The notes under the pieces are model-generated. The model saw only the letters and a program-made list of their open reading frames with translations. It searched no databases and was not told the origin of the DNA. A stretch of DNA of 64,000 bases from Streptomyces griseochromogenes (GTDB taxonomy: Bacteria; Actinomycetota; Actinomycetes; Streptomycetales; Streptomycetaceae): positions 7,502,001 through 7,566,000 of the forward strand of contig NZ_CP016279.1 of assembly GCF_001542625.1 (NCBI RefSeq), read 5' to 3'. This document shows, piece by piece, positions 42,421 to 52,259 of this stretch (position 1 is its first letter; each line of letters opens with the position of its first letter). The position numbers were made by a program, and so were the translations under genes.

Positions 42421-45400
42421 ATGGATGTCTTGGGAACGGGCTGGGAGAGCGGGCATGCACGGGGGCTTCCCAGTGCCGTGGCACAGGTCCTCGACCGACA
42501 AGGCCAGGTGGCTGGGGCTGGCTTCCTGGTGGCGGAGTGCCTTCTGGTTACCTGCGCGCATGTCGTATACGCCGCAGGGTCCGGCCCGGGCGGGACCATA
42601 CAACTGGTCTTCCCCCACGTGGAGGGCGCCCCTCGCGTGCAGGGGGCGGTGTTGGAGGGGCCGTGGCGTGCCCCGGACGGGGAAGACGTGGCCATAGTGC
42701 GCCTCAACAGCACATCACCTGGCATGACTGTCTTGTCCCTGGGCTCTGCCGAAGGCCGCCGAGGTCATCAAGTGCGCTCGTTCGGATTCCCCGCTCAGGC
42801 CCCGACCGGTGGGCACTTCGGCTTCGGCGTGTGCGGTGACTTGCTGGGTGCCGTCGGGGGCAGGGGCGTCCATCTGCAGTTGACCGCTGCCAACGACCTG
42901 ACGACTGGGTTCAGCGGCGCGCCTGTCCTCGATGAGGTGACGGGCTTGGTCATCGGCATGGTTACTGAGATCACCACCCCCGACGCCTACGCGAGGGGGC
43001 AAGGTATTGCTTACGTCACCCCGACACAGGTGCTCCGCGAGGTCTGGCCAGAGCTTACTGAACAGGACGTATCTCCTTATCTGGGGCTGGAGTCGTTCGG
43101 CGCCGATCAGGCGCGATGGTTCAAGGGGCGGGAGGACGCGATACGCCAGGTGCTGGCAGGCCTGGCCCGCCGCCAGCGATTGACGCTCTTGCTGGGTCCC
43201 TCTGGTTCGGGCAAGACCTCGCTGATACAGGCCGGCGTTCTGCCCTCGGTGGCTGCGGGCGATCTGGCCGGCAGCGACAGTTGGCTTCCTCTGGTCGTAC
43301 GGCCGAGGCAGGATCTGCTGACCGAACTGGAACGCGCGGGACTGCCTGGCGCCGACGGTGACGGGCTCTCCGCAGCCGTCGCCCGCAAGCTCGCGGCGCA
43401 TCCCGCATGTGAGCGCCTCCTTCTCGTCATCGACCAGTTCGAAGAGTTGCTCACCCAACGGAGCATCGGCACACCAACTCGCCGCCGAATCGTCGCGGAC
43501 CAGATCATCGAAGCCCTGGACGACCACAGCCGCCTCAGTGTGCTCCTCGTGATGCGCGACGACTTCTACCCACAGCTCGCCGCCCTGGCCCCCAGGCTGT
43601 TGGAAACCGCGATGCCGGGACTCCTCAATGTGCCGGCGGTGCTCAGCCGACATGACCTGCACGACATCATCACGCTGCCCGCCCGCGACGTGGGAGCGCA
43701 CTTTGAGCCCGGTCTACCGGAGCACATCATCAGGGACGTGCTGGCCAGCGTCCCCGAAGGGGCGACCGCCGGCCAGGTAACTGCTACCGTGCTCCCGCTG
43801 GTGGAGGTAGCGTTGAGCCAGCTGTGGCAGAGGCGCCATGAAGGGTACCTCACCCACGAGGCCTACCAGCGCATTGGCGGAGTGACGGGCAGCCTTGCCA
43901 CGTGGGCGGACACCGCCCTGGACCAGCTCCCCAGTAACCAACGACCCACCGCTCAACGCATATTGGCCTCGCTGGTGCGACCCGCTGATCCAATCCACCG
44001 CATTCCCGCAGTTCGCGCGCAGGTTCCCTTAGGAGAACTGCGCGACCTGGCCACCGACCCCGGCAATGAACCGGAGAGCGACGGCCCCTTCGACGAGGTC
44101 CTCGCTGTACTCACCGGTCACCGCATCATCACCACCCACACACCCGGCACGGCCCAGAACGCCCACGTCGCTGCGGGCCAGCCGGTGGCCGAACTGATCC
44201 ACGATGCGCTCATCCGCGACTGGGGCACCCTGCGCGAGTGGGTCCGCCAGGACCACCACTTCCAGGGATGGCTTGAACACGCGCGCGCGAGGCGTGCCCG
44301 CTGGGCCGAAACGTCCGACCCCGGTGACCTGCTCACCGGAACGGCGCTCGCCGAAGGCCTCGACTGGTCCCAGAAGCGCCGTCTGCCGGGCGAGATCACC
44401 GCGTACCTCACCGCGAGCAAGCAGAGGCAACAGGCGGTCATCCGCCGCAGCAAACGCCTCAACGTGATCCTGGCTTCCGTGCTGGCCCTCGCGCTCGCCG
44501 CCACAGGCGGCGCGTTGTGGCAGTGGCGGACGGCCAGGGCCGAGCAACAGGCGGACCTCTCCCGGCAACTCGCCGCGAAGTCCGACAGTCTGGTCGAGAC
44601 CAATCCCGATCTGGCATCGCTGCTGGCCGTCCAGGCATACCGCACGAGCCGTACCCCCGAGGCGGTCGCGAGTCTGCAGGACGCCGCGGCTCTCCCGCTC
44701 CACCGGTCTCTCGTGGGACACAGGCGGGAGGTGTACTCGGTGGCGTTCAGCCCGGACGGGCACACACTCGCCACCGGCAGCACCGACGGCAGGGCTCGCC
44801 TGTGGGACGTAACCACCGGCAGGACCCGTACCGTCCTCGACGGCCACGGAGGTGAAGTGTGGTCCGTGGCGTTCAGCCCGGACGGGCACACACTCGCCAC
44901 CGGCAGCACCGACGGCAGGGCTCGCCTGTGGGACGTAACCACCGGTAAGACCCGTGGCACCCTCATCGGCCACACAGACCAGGTGAACTGGGTGGTGTTC
45001 AGCCCGGACGGACGCACCCTCGCCACCGGCAGCGCCGACAGCACCGCCAGGCTGTGGGACGTGGCCACCGGTAAGTTGCGTGGCACTTTCACCGGGCACA
45101 GTGAATGGATCTACTCGGTGGCGTTCAGTCCGGACGGACGCACGCTCGCCACCGGCAGCTTCGACAACACCGCCAAACTGTGGGACGTGGCCACCCGCAA
45201 GCCCCGTGCCACGCTCAAGGGCCACACGAAGGCGGTCTGGGCCGTGAAGTTCAGTCCGGACGGACGCACCCTCGCCACCGGCAGCGCCGACAACACCGCC
45301 AGGCTGTGGGACGTGGCCACCGGCAGGCCCCGTATCACCTTGACCGGCCACAGGGCCCCGGCATGGGCGTTGGCGTTCAGCCCGGACGGGCGCACGCTCG

Positions 45401-46584
45401 CCACCGGCAGCGAGGACGAAACTGTACGGCTCTGGGACGTAGCCACAGGCACCACCCGTACCGTCCTGCACGGTCACAGAGGTGCGGTGGAAGCCGTGGC
45501 GTTCAGCCCGGACGGACACACCCTCGCCACCGGCAGCGACGACAAGACCACCCGGCTGTGGAACTTGCACACCGGTGCAGCCCGCGAAATCCTCACCGGC
45601 CACACGGCGCCGGTCAGGTCCGCCGCCTTCAGCCCGGACGGGCGCGTCCTCGCCACCGGCAGCGAAGACGGGACCGTACGGCTGTGGGACGCGGCCACAG
45701 GCAAGGCCCGCGCCACGTACACCTCGAGCATGGGTACGGTGTGGTCGGTTGCGTTCAGCCCGGACGGACGCACCCTCGCCGCGGGCCATGACTACCAGAA
45801 AGTGCAGTTGTGGCACGTGGCCACAGGCAAGCGCGGCCGGACCTTCTCCGCTGACAACGGATCGGTGTGGTCAGTGGCATTCAGCCCGGACGGCCGCACG
45901 CTCGCCGCCGTGAGCGAATGGAACACGGCCCAACTGTGGGACCTGGCCACCGGAAAGGCACGCCCCACGATCGCCGTCACCGAAGGAGCGGGGTTTGCGG
46001 TCAAATCGGTAGGGTTCAGTCCCGACGGACGCACCCTCGCCACAGCCATCGCCGACACCACCGTGAGGCTCTGGGATGTGACAACGGGCAGGCGCCGCGC
46101 CACGCTTGCAGGCCACACGAACAAGGTGCAATCCGTGGCGTTCAGCCCCGACGGTCAGACCCTCGCCACCGGAAGCGACGACCAAACCGCCCGACTGTGG
46201 AGCGTGGCCACCGCCAAGAGCCGCGCCACTCTCACAGGCCACACCGGTCCGGTGTACTCGGTGGCATTCAGCCCGGACGGACACACCCTCGCCACCGGAA
46301 GCGACGACAAGAAGATGCGATTGTGGGACGTGCGCACCGGCAAGGCCCGCGCCACCTTCGCCGGCCACACGGGTGCGGTGTACTCCGTGGCGTTCAGCCC
46401 AGACGGCCGCACCCTCGCCACAACCAGCGACGACAGAACCGTACGGCTATGGGACGCGGTCCTACCCGAAACCGATGCCGCAATCCAAACCGTCTGCCGA
46501 AACGTCAACGAGGACCCGACTCAGGACCAACAGGTTTCCCTTCTGCTGGGAAGATCCGTTGGCCGCGTCTGCCCTTCAACCTGA
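42421..46584 (+). CDS. Trypsin-nSTAND-TM-WD40 protein
   Basis: A 1,387-aa protein. Residues 1-210 are a trypsin-like protease with a full triad: His47 (LVTCAHVVY), Asp89 (GEDVAIVRL), Ser165 (TGFSGAPVL). An nSTAND1 NTPase follows from [20 protein letters not shown] with Walker [10 protein letters not shown] at about 259-267 and [11 protein letters not shown] as Walker B. A transmembrane helix lies near 680-703 ([20 protein letters not shown]). Fourteen WD40 repeats of about 42 residues fill the C-terminus, enough for two seven-bladed propellers. Such proteins are predicted signal-activated conflict or defence ATPases. A TTA codon occurs at 44029-44031. Confidence 0.85.
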   Translation: MDVLGTGWESGHARGLPSAVAQVLDRQGQVAGAGFLVAECLLVTCAHVVYAAGSGPGGTIQLVFPHVEGAPRVQGAVLEGPWRAPDGEDVAIVRLNSTSPGMTVLSLGSAEGRRGHQVRSFGFPAQAPTGGHFGFGVCGDLLGAVGGRGVHLQLTAANDLTTGFSGAPVLDEVTGLVIGMVTEITTPDAYARGQGIAYVTPTQVLREVWPELTEQDVSPYLGLESFGADQARWFKGREDAIRQVLAGLARRQRLTLLLGPSGSGKTSLIQAGVLPSVAAGDLAGSDSWLPLVVRPRQDLLTELERAGLPGADGDGLSAAVARKLAAHPACERLLLVIDQFEELLTQRSIGTPTRRRIVADQIIEALDDHSRLSVLLVMRDDFYPQLAALAPRLLETAMPGLLNVPAVLSRHDLHDIITLPARDVGAHFEPGLPEHIIRDVLASVPEGATAGQVTATVLPLVEVALSQLWQRRHEGYLTHEAYQRIGGVTGSLATWADTALDQLPSNQRPTAQRILASLVRPADPIHRIPAVRAQVPLGELRDLATDPGNEPESDGPFDEVLAVLTGHRIITTHTPGTAQNAHVAAGQPVAELIHDALIRDWGTLREWVRQDHHFQGWLEHARARRARWAETSDPGDLLTGTALAEGLDWSQKRRLPGEITAYLTASKQRQQAVIRRSKRLNVILASVLALALAATGGALWQWRTARAEQQADLSRQLAAKSDSLVETNPDLASLLAVQAYRTSRTPEAVASLQDAAALPLHRSLVGHRREVYSVAFSPDGHTLATGSTDGRARLWDVTTGRTRTVLDGHGGEVWSVAFSPDGHTLATGSTDGRARLWDVTTGKTRGTLIGHTDQVNWVVFSPDGRTLATGSADSTARLWDVATGKLRGTFTGHSEWIYSVAFSPDGRTLATGSFDNTAKLWDVATRKPRATLKGHTKAVWAVKFSPDGRTLATGSADNTARLWDVATGRPRITLTGHRAPAWALAFSPDGRTLATGSEDETVRLWDVATGTTRTVLHGHRGAVEAVAFSPDGHTLATGSDDKTTRLWNLHTGAAREILTGHTAPVRSAAFSPDGRVLATGSEDGTVRLWDAATGKARATYTSSMGTVWSVAFSPDGRTLAAGHDYQKVQLWHVATGKRGRTFSADNGSVWSVAFSPDGRTLAAVSEWNTAQLWDLATGKARPTIAVTEGAGFAVKSVGFSPDGRTLATAIADTTVRLWDVTTGRRRATLAGHTNKVQSVAFSPDGQTLATGSDDQTARLWSVATAKSRATLTGHTGPVYSVAFSPDGHTLATGSDDKKMRLWDVRTGKARATFAGHTGAVYSVAFSPDGRTLATTSDDRTVRLWDAVLPETDAAIQTVCRNVNEDPTQDQQVSLLLGRSVGRVCPST
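44740..44945 (+). repeat. 80-bp identical tandem copies within WD40 repeats 1 and 2
   Basis: Bases 44740-44819 and 44866-44945 are identical, offset by exactly 126 bp (42 codons). The other repeats diverge more at synonymous sites, so this pair was duplicated or converted recently. Confidence 0.85.
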
Positions 46585-46644
46585 CCCCGCCGCATACCAG
46601 CGCCGCCTGGACGTTGAACCCGGCGACGAATTGCCGGCGTCACG

Positions 46645-46667
46645 ACGATCTCCTCAAAAGAGATCGT
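46645..46667. terminator. Hairpin downstream of the WD40 gene
   Basis: ACGATCTC pairs with GAGATCGT across a 7-base loop, about 60 bases after the stop. Confidence 0.5.
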
Positions 46668-46784
46668 TGCGCGCCGACCCTAGGAGAGGTGGGCATGCCA
46701 TCCTCCAGGCTAAGGAATTCGATGGTCAACTCAGCTCATATGGTTAGCCGTTGTTAGTGGGTGCTGCTCCCTCGGGATGCGTAT

Positions 46785-46913
46785 GTGACGGCGGCCTGGA
46801 TGGCTTCGCACATTGCGGATTGGATTCGGCTGAAACGAGGAATGTATTCAGGGGAGTTCTTGCGTGCCGTTGAGACGTTGACGATGTTCCTGCATGGGAA
46901 ATCAACGTGCTAG
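46785..46913 (+). CDS. Possible 42-aa protein
   Basis: A GTG-initiated frame with protein-like helical sequence (AAWMASHIADWIRLKRGMYS, then GEFLRAVETLTMFLHGKSTC). It overlaps the next small frame by seven bases. No ribosome site is obvious; it may be a fragment of a decayed gene. Confidence 0.3.
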   Translation: MTAAWMASHIADWIRLKRGMYSGEFLRAVETLTMFLHGKSTC

Positions 46914-47164
46914 TCACCATCCGGACAGGGAGGCGCTTAGTCATCGGAGCGAGCGTGAACGACGAGCCAGCCAAGGCGGAGGGTCCATCGACAGACGCCA
47001 TGAGCATTCCCGAAAATGGAAGACCGCGACTGGTCGTTAAGCATGTCGTACTAGATGGTGAGGACGCTTTGGCGCTAGCGGAGCGTCAGTGGACCGCGAT
47101 CCGCGCAGTGCTGGAGTACCTACTCGACAGTCACAGCGCCCCACCAGAGCGTGGACGGCCGTAA
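46907..47164 (+). CDS. Small protein upstream of the serine recombinase
   Basis: An 85-aa frame; GTG 46907 and several later starts are possible (for example ATG at residue 32, MSIPENGRP). The C-terminal half is the most protein-like (VVKHVVLDGEDALALAERQW, then TAIRAVLEYLLDS). It lies 23 bases upstream of the recombinase start and may be an accessory factor, but no recombination-directionality motif is recognised. Confidence 0.45.
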   Translation: MLVTIRTGRRLVIGASVNDEPAKAEGPSTDAMSIPENGRPRLVVKHVVLDGEDALALAERQWTAIRAVLEYLLDSHSAPPERGRP

Positions 47165-47187
47165 GTAATCGGGAAAGGGACACTTGT

Positions 47188-48984
47188 ATGCCCCGGATCT
47201 CAACAGGCCCGCGGTCATCATGGACGCCTTCCGCGTCCACTCGCCCATGGGCTGACGATGGCACCCTGGAGGCCTCAACGCTTCGAATGACCGTCCCGGT
47301 GGCTTGGCTCGGCCGGACCTCCAAGGAAGACGTCCAGGACCCCACACTGTCTCTACCTCGGCAGTTGCGTAACGCCAGAGCCGCGCTACCGCCCGGCTGG
47401 TTGATTGTCGCCCACTTCTACGACATCGAGTCCGGCCGCACGGGACTGCACGCACGAGGCAAGTCCCTGGCCTACCAGAATTTCAAGATCCCCATCCCCC
47501 GAGACGGCGGCCTCACCGACCTCCTTGAAGAAGCGCATCGCCCTGATCGCCGATTCGTAGCCGTTATCTGCGAGTCGATCGAGCGCGTCGCCCGCCGAAC
47601 CTATTTCGGCATGAAGATCGAGCACGAACTGGAACAGGCCGGAGTCGCGCTGTGCGCCGCGGATGAACCGATCGACATCGGCCCGCGGGCAAAGCGGGCC
47701 ACCCCGACCCTCACCCGTCGAGTGAAGCAGGCCATCTCCGAGTGGTATGTACTGCAGATGCTCGAGTTGTCCTGGGACGGCTTCATCGAGCACATCTGCC
47801 AGGGCTGGAATGTGGGCAAGCCACCCTATGGCTACATGGCGCAAAGGGTGCCCCATCCTGTCCCGGCTCGCCGAGCGGAGGGCCGCACCAAGCACCGGCT
47901 CGTCCCTGATTCGACCCGGGCCTCGGCGGTCACCTACATCTTCCAACTCCGTGGACTCGACAAGCTGGGGTACGACGCTATCGCCGACCGTCTGAACCTG
48001 GACCTTGTTGCCTACCCGCCTCCGGAGCCGACCCGCCCGGATGCTGCCCTGGGCCGCTGGAGCGGATCTGCCGTGCGCGAGATCCTACGCAATCCCAAGT
48101 ACACGGGCTACCAGGTCTGGAACCGCCGCGCGACCAAGAAGGGCGGCCGCAATAACGACCCCGAGGACTGGGTGTGGTCACCTCGACCCACTCATGAGCC
48201 TCTTGTCACCAAGGAGTTGTTCGACACCGCCTCGACCGTGGGCCGCTTACGTCGGGGCTCCCGTACCGGTGACGGAGCCAACACTCATCCGGCCACCCAA
48301 CGCTCTTACGTCTTGCGGTCCTACGTGTTCTGCGACATCTGTAACCGCCGAATGTTCGGCAAAACTCGCCATCAGATCCCGTACTACGCCTGCCAGCCCG
48401 ACCCGAACGAGCATCGTGACCTGCCATGGTTTCCTGACCACCCGAAGAGTATCTGGATCCGCGAAGAGGTCCTGATCGCATCCATTTCCCGCTTCTTCGC
48501 CAGTACCATTTTTACCCCTGAGTTGCGGCGCCGCCACGGAGGCCGCGCGCTGGAAGTCACTCAGCACGCAAAAGAAACCGCGAGAGATTTCACTCTTGAT
48601 CGAAAAGAATTGGAGGAAGACACCGTAGGCCCTGTCCCGTGGCAGACCGTTCTCTCGTCCCAGGAGCAGGAGTTCGCTGATGTGAACTACCGGGTACCCG
48701 CCACACTTTCTGAATCTCGCGAACAACGCATCAAACAGCTTGCTCACCCGCAAGCGCCGAACCCTGTGGTTCCTCCCATCGACAACCCGGCCCTGCCGGA
48801 CTCCCTCTCACACCTCGATGTGAACCTTTCCCTGGTTCCCGAAGGAATCCAACGGCAACTCTACGCCGCATTCGGGCTAACGATCCGCTACAGCCGGACA
48901 CGCGAAGAGCTCACCCTGCGGGTGATGAAGCCAAGCTTCCTACTGGATGGGCCAATGCCCGTCACTCAGCAACCGAGGGCGTAG
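47188..48984 (+). CDS. Large serine recombinase (integrase type)
   Basis: A 598-aa protein. ATG 47188 has GGGAAAGGGA upstream. The resolvase domain starts with VAWLGRTSKEDVQDPTLSLP, carrying the catalytic Ser, and IVAHFYDIESG. The recombinase domain includes WSGSAVREILRNPKYTGYQV. A zinc ribbon CDICNRRMFG...YYACQPD and a coiled region follow. Phage and element integrases of this type insert DNA at short att sites without host factors. It lies at the left edge of a tail-gene module, consistent with an integrated element. A TTA codon lies at 48247-48249. Confidence 0.88.
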   Translation: MPRISTGPRSSWTPSASTRPWADDGTLEASTLRMTVPVAWLGRTSKEDVQDPTLSLPRQLRNARAALPPGWLIVAHFYDIESGRTGLHARGKSLAYQNFKIPIPRDGGLTDLLEEAHRPDRRFVAVICESIERVARRTYFGMKIEHELEQAGVALCAADEPIDIGPRAKRATPTLTRRVKQAISEWYVLQMLELSWDGFIEHICQGWNVGKPPYGYMAQRVPHPVPARRAEGRTKHRLVPDSTRASAVTYIFQLRGLDKLGYDAIADRLNLDLVAYPPPEPTRPDAALGRWSGSAVREILRNPKYTGYQVWNRRATKKGGRNNDPEDWVWSPRPTHEPLVTKELFDTASTVGRLRRGSRTGDGANTHPATQRSYVLRSYVFCDICNRRMFGKTRHQIPYYACQPDPNEHRDLPWFPDHPKSIWIREEVLIASISRFFASTIFTPELRRRHGGRALEVTQHAKETARDFTLDRKELEEDTVGPVPWQTVLSSQEQEFADVNYRVPATLSESREQRIKQLAHPQAPNPVVPPIDNPALPDSLSHLDVNLSLVPEGIQRQLYAAFGLTIRYSRTREELTLRVMKPSFLLDGPMPVTQQPRA

Positions 48985-48998
48985 AACATTAGCGAGCG

Positions 48999-49076
48999 AT
49001 GCAGCCAGCAATTCGGATAGAACTCGCTTCGGGATATGGCAGCGAAGATCAGCCACACGACGAGAAGTGTCGGTGA
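48999..49076 (+). CDS. 25-aa ORF, copy 2 of a duplicated small ORF
   Basis: A 26-codon frame (MQPAIRIELASGYGSEDQPH plus five residues), 14 bases after the recombinase stop. It matches copy 1 at 37190 in length, in 57 of 78 bases and in 16 of 25 residues; seven of the changed codons are synonymous. No strong ribosome site. No known family. Confidence 0.4.
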   Translation: MQPAIRIELASGYGSEDQPHDEKCR

Positions 49077-49243
49077 ACTATTGCCATGATGACCTGCGGG
49101 TCAACAGGGCCTCCAGTCCGTGAAAACGGAACGACTGGTGGGCGCGCAGGGAAGCTTCGCGAGCACCAAGGCACCTCCACTCACGGCCTGCACACGGTCT
49201 ACTCGGGCTGGGGCCCGTTCTTCGCGCACCTAGTGTCGTAGTT

Positions 49244-49615
49244 ATGAGCAGCACCGACGACGAGCACCGCCGTGTACGTATCGCGGCAGCCCCGAACGAT
49301 GGGGCGGTCATCGAGATTGATGGTCACGACGTTGCCTCCGCTGTCGAGGCGTACCGGATCACTCAGACCGTCGACGAGGGCCCCGAGGTCACGCTGTACG
49401 TACAGCAGGGCTGGCGCGGCCTGGAATTCAACGGGTTGGCCGAGGTCGTGGTGGAGCCCGCCGACGTCCGGCAAGTTGTGATCGGATTCCTGGATGCCGT
49501 CGACTGGCGGAGACTCAACGAGGCCGTGCTGGATCGAGACGACCTCGACGGCAAGCCAGGGGAACTGACCCGCGGCATGCTCGCGCAGCTGAGGGAGTGG
49601 GCTGCGAGTGCTTGA
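49244..49615 (+). CDS. Hypothetical protein at the start of the tail module
   Basis: A 123-aa acidic protein with alternating beta-like segments (VRIAAAPNDGAVIEIDGHDV, then VTLYVQQGWRGLEFNGLAEV) and a helical end. It overlaps the next phage gene by 8 bases, so it belongs to the module. It may be a small structural or connector protein. The ATG has no clear ribosome site. Confidence 0.6.
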   Translation: MSSTDDEHRRVRIAAAPNDGAVIEIDGHDVASAVEAYRITQTVDEGPEVTLYVQQGWRGLEFNGLAEVVVEPADVRQVVIGFLDAVDWRRLNEAVLDRDDLDGKPGELTRGMLAQLREWAASA

Positions 49616-50030
49616 CCAGTCGGCGATCGCCCGGTTCGCAGAGCGTCATCTGATGCCGGACCGAGTCCAGGTCAGGCGTGGCAATAGCGAGGACATGCTG
49701 GACCCGGAGACCGGCGATCTGGTGCCGGCCCAGCCGTTGATCGTCTACGACGACAAGGGCGGCTTGTACGCACATCAGGAGCGGATCCGCGGCACGGGCT
49801 CGGGTCGGGACGGTGCATGGGTGGAGGAGGTTCGTGCCGGCTACCGTCTGCTGCTGCCTCTCGATGCTCCAGAGATGTGCCAGGACGACACGGTGCTGGT
49901 CATGGAGGCCCGTGACGGGCAGGCCGTTGGCCGCACGTACCGGGTGACCGCGCAAGGTGAAGTGTCGTCGTTTCCGGTGCTGCGCACGGTGTGGCTGGAG
50001 GAGCACAACCGGAGGCCGGGAGCGCAGTGA
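49608..50030 (+). CDS. DUF6093-like head-tail connector protein
   Basis: A 140-aa protein starting at GTG 49608. HLMPDRVQVRRGNSEDMLDP, RAGYRLLLPLDAPEMCQDDT and VGRTYRVTAQGE fit the DUF6093/connector-type proteins found between capsid and tail genes in actinophages. It is expected at the head-tail interface. The start of the next gene overlaps its stop (GTGA). Confidence 0.65.
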   Translation: MLDQSAIARFAERHLMPDRVQVRRGNSEDMLDPETGDLVPAQPLIVYDDKGGLYAHQERIRGTGSGRDGAWVEEVRAGYRLLLPLDAPEMCQDDTVLVMEARDGQAVGRTYRVTAQGEVSSFPVLRTVWLEEHNRRPGAQ

Positions 50031-50428
50031 GTGGCGGCAGCTTCCAGCACCCGTCCCAGTTGGCGGCGGCTTTGGAACGGGGCGGGAAGGCGGCGGTGGC
50101 CGCGGCCGAGACAGCGATGCGGCACGGCGCGAAGGCTTTGGTGGTTCAGGTGCAGCGCAATGCGTCTGGGCGTCCTGGGCCGCGGGTGATCACCGGCCGG
50201 TATCGTGCGTCGTGGGAGTCCGATGTACGCCGGGCCGGACCGATGATCGTTGCCGAGGTCGGTACGAATGCGCCGCAGGGCCGCCGGTTGGAGTTCGGGT
50301 TCGTAGGTGTTGATTCCTTGGGCCGTCACTTTGCCCAGCGGCCGTTCCCTCATCTGGGACCCGCAGTCGCCGCCTTCGGTCCGCTGCTGGTGCGGGAGCT
50401 CGGGCGAGCGGTCTCGGAGGAGCTGTGA
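50027..50428 (+). CDS. HK97 gp10-like tail completion protein
   Basis: A 133-aa protein. A helical N-terminus (QLAAALERGGKAAVAAAETA) is followed by GRPGPRVITGRYRASWESDV and the pattern LEFGFVGVDSLGRHFAQRPF, matching the HK97 gp10 neck-protein layout. It would sit between connector and tail terminator. It overlaps neighbours on both sides by 4 bases. Confidence 0.65.
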   Translation: MSGGSFQHPSQLAAALERGGKAAVAAAETAMRHGAKALVVQVQRNASGRPGPRVITGRYRASWESDVRRAGPMIVAEVGTNAPQGRRLEFGFVGVDSLGRHFAQRPFPHLGPAVAAFGPLLVRELGRAVSEEL

Positions 50429-50664
50429 CCGACATGAACACTGCGCTCGAGGACGCGTTGGCCGGTGTGCTCGCTGAGCACGAGCGTGGACTGCTCGCCC
50501 GGGCTGTCGTCGTGGCCGAGGTACTGGACGAGGACGGTGAGCGCAGTCTGTCGATCCTGACCACGCCGAGGGTGATGGAGTGGGATGCGCTCGGCCTGTG
50601 CCGGTACGGGGTGCTCAGTATCGAAGGCCCGGCGGCCGCCTATTTCGCAGGCGGAGACCTGTGA
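50425..50664 (+). CDS. Small phage protein
   Basis: A 79-aa protein (GTG 50425; ATG three codons later is possible). VVVAEVLDEDGERSLSILTT followed by WDALGLCRYGVLS looks like a compact beta-alpha protein found in actinophage neck modules. It overlaps both neighbours by 4 bases. Role unknown. Confidence 0.6.
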   Translation: MTDMNTALEDALAGVLAEHERGLLARAVVVAEVLDEDGERSLSILTTPRVMEWDALGLCRYGVLSIEGPAAAYFAGGDL

Positions 50665-51092
50665 TCGAGCGGGCCCGGGTGACCGCCGCAGTTCAGGTGA
50701 TGCTGGCCACGGCGACGGGTAAGCCGTGTGGCCTTGGCCGTCTGCCGCTGGTGGAGGGTCGGCCCGCACCGTTGCCGTACATGGTGCTCTACCCCCAGGG
50801 CGGGCCTGTTGGTGGAGCGCCGTTGGCGGACCAGTCGGAGGAGGGGCGTCTCGTCTACCAGGTAACGATCGTGGCTGCTCGTACGGATCAGGCCGAGTGG
50901 CTCGCGGATCGGGCGCGGCAGGCGCTCCTGGGACGGACAGCCGCCGGCCGGTGGCAGCACGCGATCCAGATTCCGGACGTGGATGTGTGGGGGCGGGAAC
51001 TGTTGGTCGACGACGGTGTGGATCTGTCCGATGCGGACGCTGGCGTCGTGACGGCAGTGCAGAGGTACACGCTGTCCGTGACGGCCTACTGA
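50661..51092 (+). CDS. Tail terminator-like protein
   Basis: A 143-aa protein starting at GTG 50661. PYMVLYPQGGPVGG, a beta-rich core (RLVYQVTIVAARTDQAEWLA) and a C-terminal strand (TAVQRYTLSVTAY) match siphophage tail terminators in size and order. In normal phages the tail tube gene follows directly; here an inverted LD-carboxypeptidase gene intervenes. Confidence 0.6.
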   Translation: MIERARVTAAVQVMLATATGKPCGLGRLPLVEGRPAPLPYMVLYPQGGPVGGAPLADQSEEGRLVYQVTIVAARTDQAEWLADRARQALLGRTAAGRWQHAIQIPDVDVWGRELLVDDGVDLSDADAGVVTAVQRYTLSVTAY

Positions 51093-51214
51093 TCGTCGTA
51101 GCCGAGGGTGAGCTGGTACCGGTCCTGCAGGTGTGTGCTGATCAAGGCGTCGAGCCTGTCGGCGAAGCGCGTGAACCAGCGGGCCAATCGAAGCTGGCGG
51201 ATCCTGGAGCCCAT
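51086..51214 (-). CDS. Possible 42-aa basic protein
   Basis: ATG 51214 (GGGAG just upstream) opens MGSRIRQLRLARWFTRFADR, continuing to a TAG that overlaps the end of the convergent tail terminator gene. The sequence is helical and protein-like. It could be the C-terminal end of a gene broken by the insertion that brought in the carboxypeptidase. Confidence 0.4.
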   Translation of the reverse strand: MGSRIRQLRLARWFTRFADRLDALISTHLQDRYQLTLGYDDQ

Positions 51215-51302
51215 AGGCTCCCGGCGGCCACACGCGCTGATCGACTGGGTGGTCAATCACCGTGCTGCATGACCTTGCAGTCCGGGCAAGGCAGTTCGGC
51301 GG

Positions 51303-52259
51303 TCAGACGACGGCCGGCTGAACCGTCAGGGTTCCTTCGGCAGTGTCGATCGCGGCCCGAGTGCCGAGCGGGAGGGTCGGAGGGTGCAGGCCGTGCCCGG
51401 CGGGGAGTCCACCGAGAACAGGAACACCCAGGCGACTCAGCCTGTCGCGCAGGACGTCGGCAATGCCCCATCCCCCCAGGGTCGGATCACCGGCATCCTG
51501 GTCGAAGCCGAGGAACTGGCCAAGGGCGACACCGCGCAGCCCGTTCAGGGCCCCGGTACGGGTCAGCTGGGTCAGTGCACGGTCGACCTCCCCCAGCCCT
51601 GTGCCTTTTTGGTGTTCGAGGAAGAGGATCGCCCCCTTGAGGTTCGGCAGGCCGGCTCCGGCCTGGGTGCGGATCGCGTCGAGGTTGCCGCCGACCAGGA
51701 CGCCGGTCGCGGTGCCTTCCACGGTGACGGCTGCAGTGGCCTGGCTGGTGTCCCGGTGGATGATGACGGGGTCGGTGGTCATCAGCGCGCGGCGGAGGGC
51801 GTCGGCTGATGCGCGTCCGGACCATTCGTCGCTCCAGTTGGCGAAGGGGCCGTGCAGGCAGGCCAGGCGGCATCGGGCCCATAGGGCGAGGTGGAGGTGG
51901 GTGATGTCGCTGAAGCCGACCACGGGCTTCGGGTCGCGGCGCAGCGAGTCGGTATCGAGGTCGTCGACGATGCGGTAGGCGCCTTTGCCGCCCCGGGTGG
52001 CAATCACGGCGCGCACCCCCGGGTCACCGAACGCGGAATTCAGGTCGGAGACGCGGTCCTCGTCCCGACCAGCCATATAGCCCCATTGGTCAAAGACGTG
52101 CTCACCCAACTCGACCCGGAGCCCCCATGACGTCAGTAGCTCGACGCCGCGGGCGACTCCCTCGCGGCTGGGGGGACTGGCCGGAGAGACGATCCGTACC
52201 CGATCCCCGGGCCGTAACCGCGGCGACCGCACGGGCTGGAGACTGTCGAAGGTATCCAT
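51303..52259 (-). CDS. LD-carboxypeptidase, S66 family
   Basis: A 318-aa S66-family peptidase. The N-terminal signature is RLRPGDRVRIVSPASPPSRE and the nucleophile Ser lies in VVGFSDITHLHLALW. A C-terminal domain contains GGLPAGHGLHPPTLPLG, with the catalytic His, and ILFLEHQKG. S66 enzymes cleave L,D bonds in murein tetrapeptides; the MccF branch instead inactivates microcin C-type AspRS inhibitors. No signal peptide is seen, so it is cytoplasmic. It is transcribed against the surrounding tail genes and separates the tail terminator from the tail tube, so it is a later insertion into the module. Confidence 0.8.
   Translation of the reverse strand: MDTFDSLQPVRSPRLRPGDRVRIVSPASPPSREGVARGVELLTSWGLRVELGEHVFDQWGYMAGRDEDRVSDLNSAFGDPGVRAVIATRGGKGAYRIVDDLDTDSLRRDPKPVVGFSDITHLHLALWARCRLACLHGPFANWSDEWSGRASADALRRALMTTDPVIIHRDTSQATAAVTVEGTATGVLVGGNLDAIRTQAGAGLPNLKGAILFLEHQKGTGLGEVDRALTQLTRTGALNGLRGVALGQFLGFDQDAGDPTLGGWGIADVLRDRLSRLGVPVLGGLPAGHGLHPPTLPLGTRAAIDTAEGTLTVQPAVV

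Noticed and set aside
44029..45816. Long minus-strand frame with repeats antisense to the WD40 region
   Set aside because: Its repeats are only the reverse reading of the WD40 repeats; no start context and no family pattern.
46695..46757. 20-codon frame with GGAGAGG upstream
   Set aside because: Too short and without conservation or context; the hairpin just upstream suggests a transcript end rather than a gene.
37190..49076. The two 25-codon ORFs as attL/attR of the serine recombinase
   Set aside because: Serine integrase att halves share only a very short core, whereas these match at 73% over 78 bases with codon-like differences; kept only as a small-ORF family.
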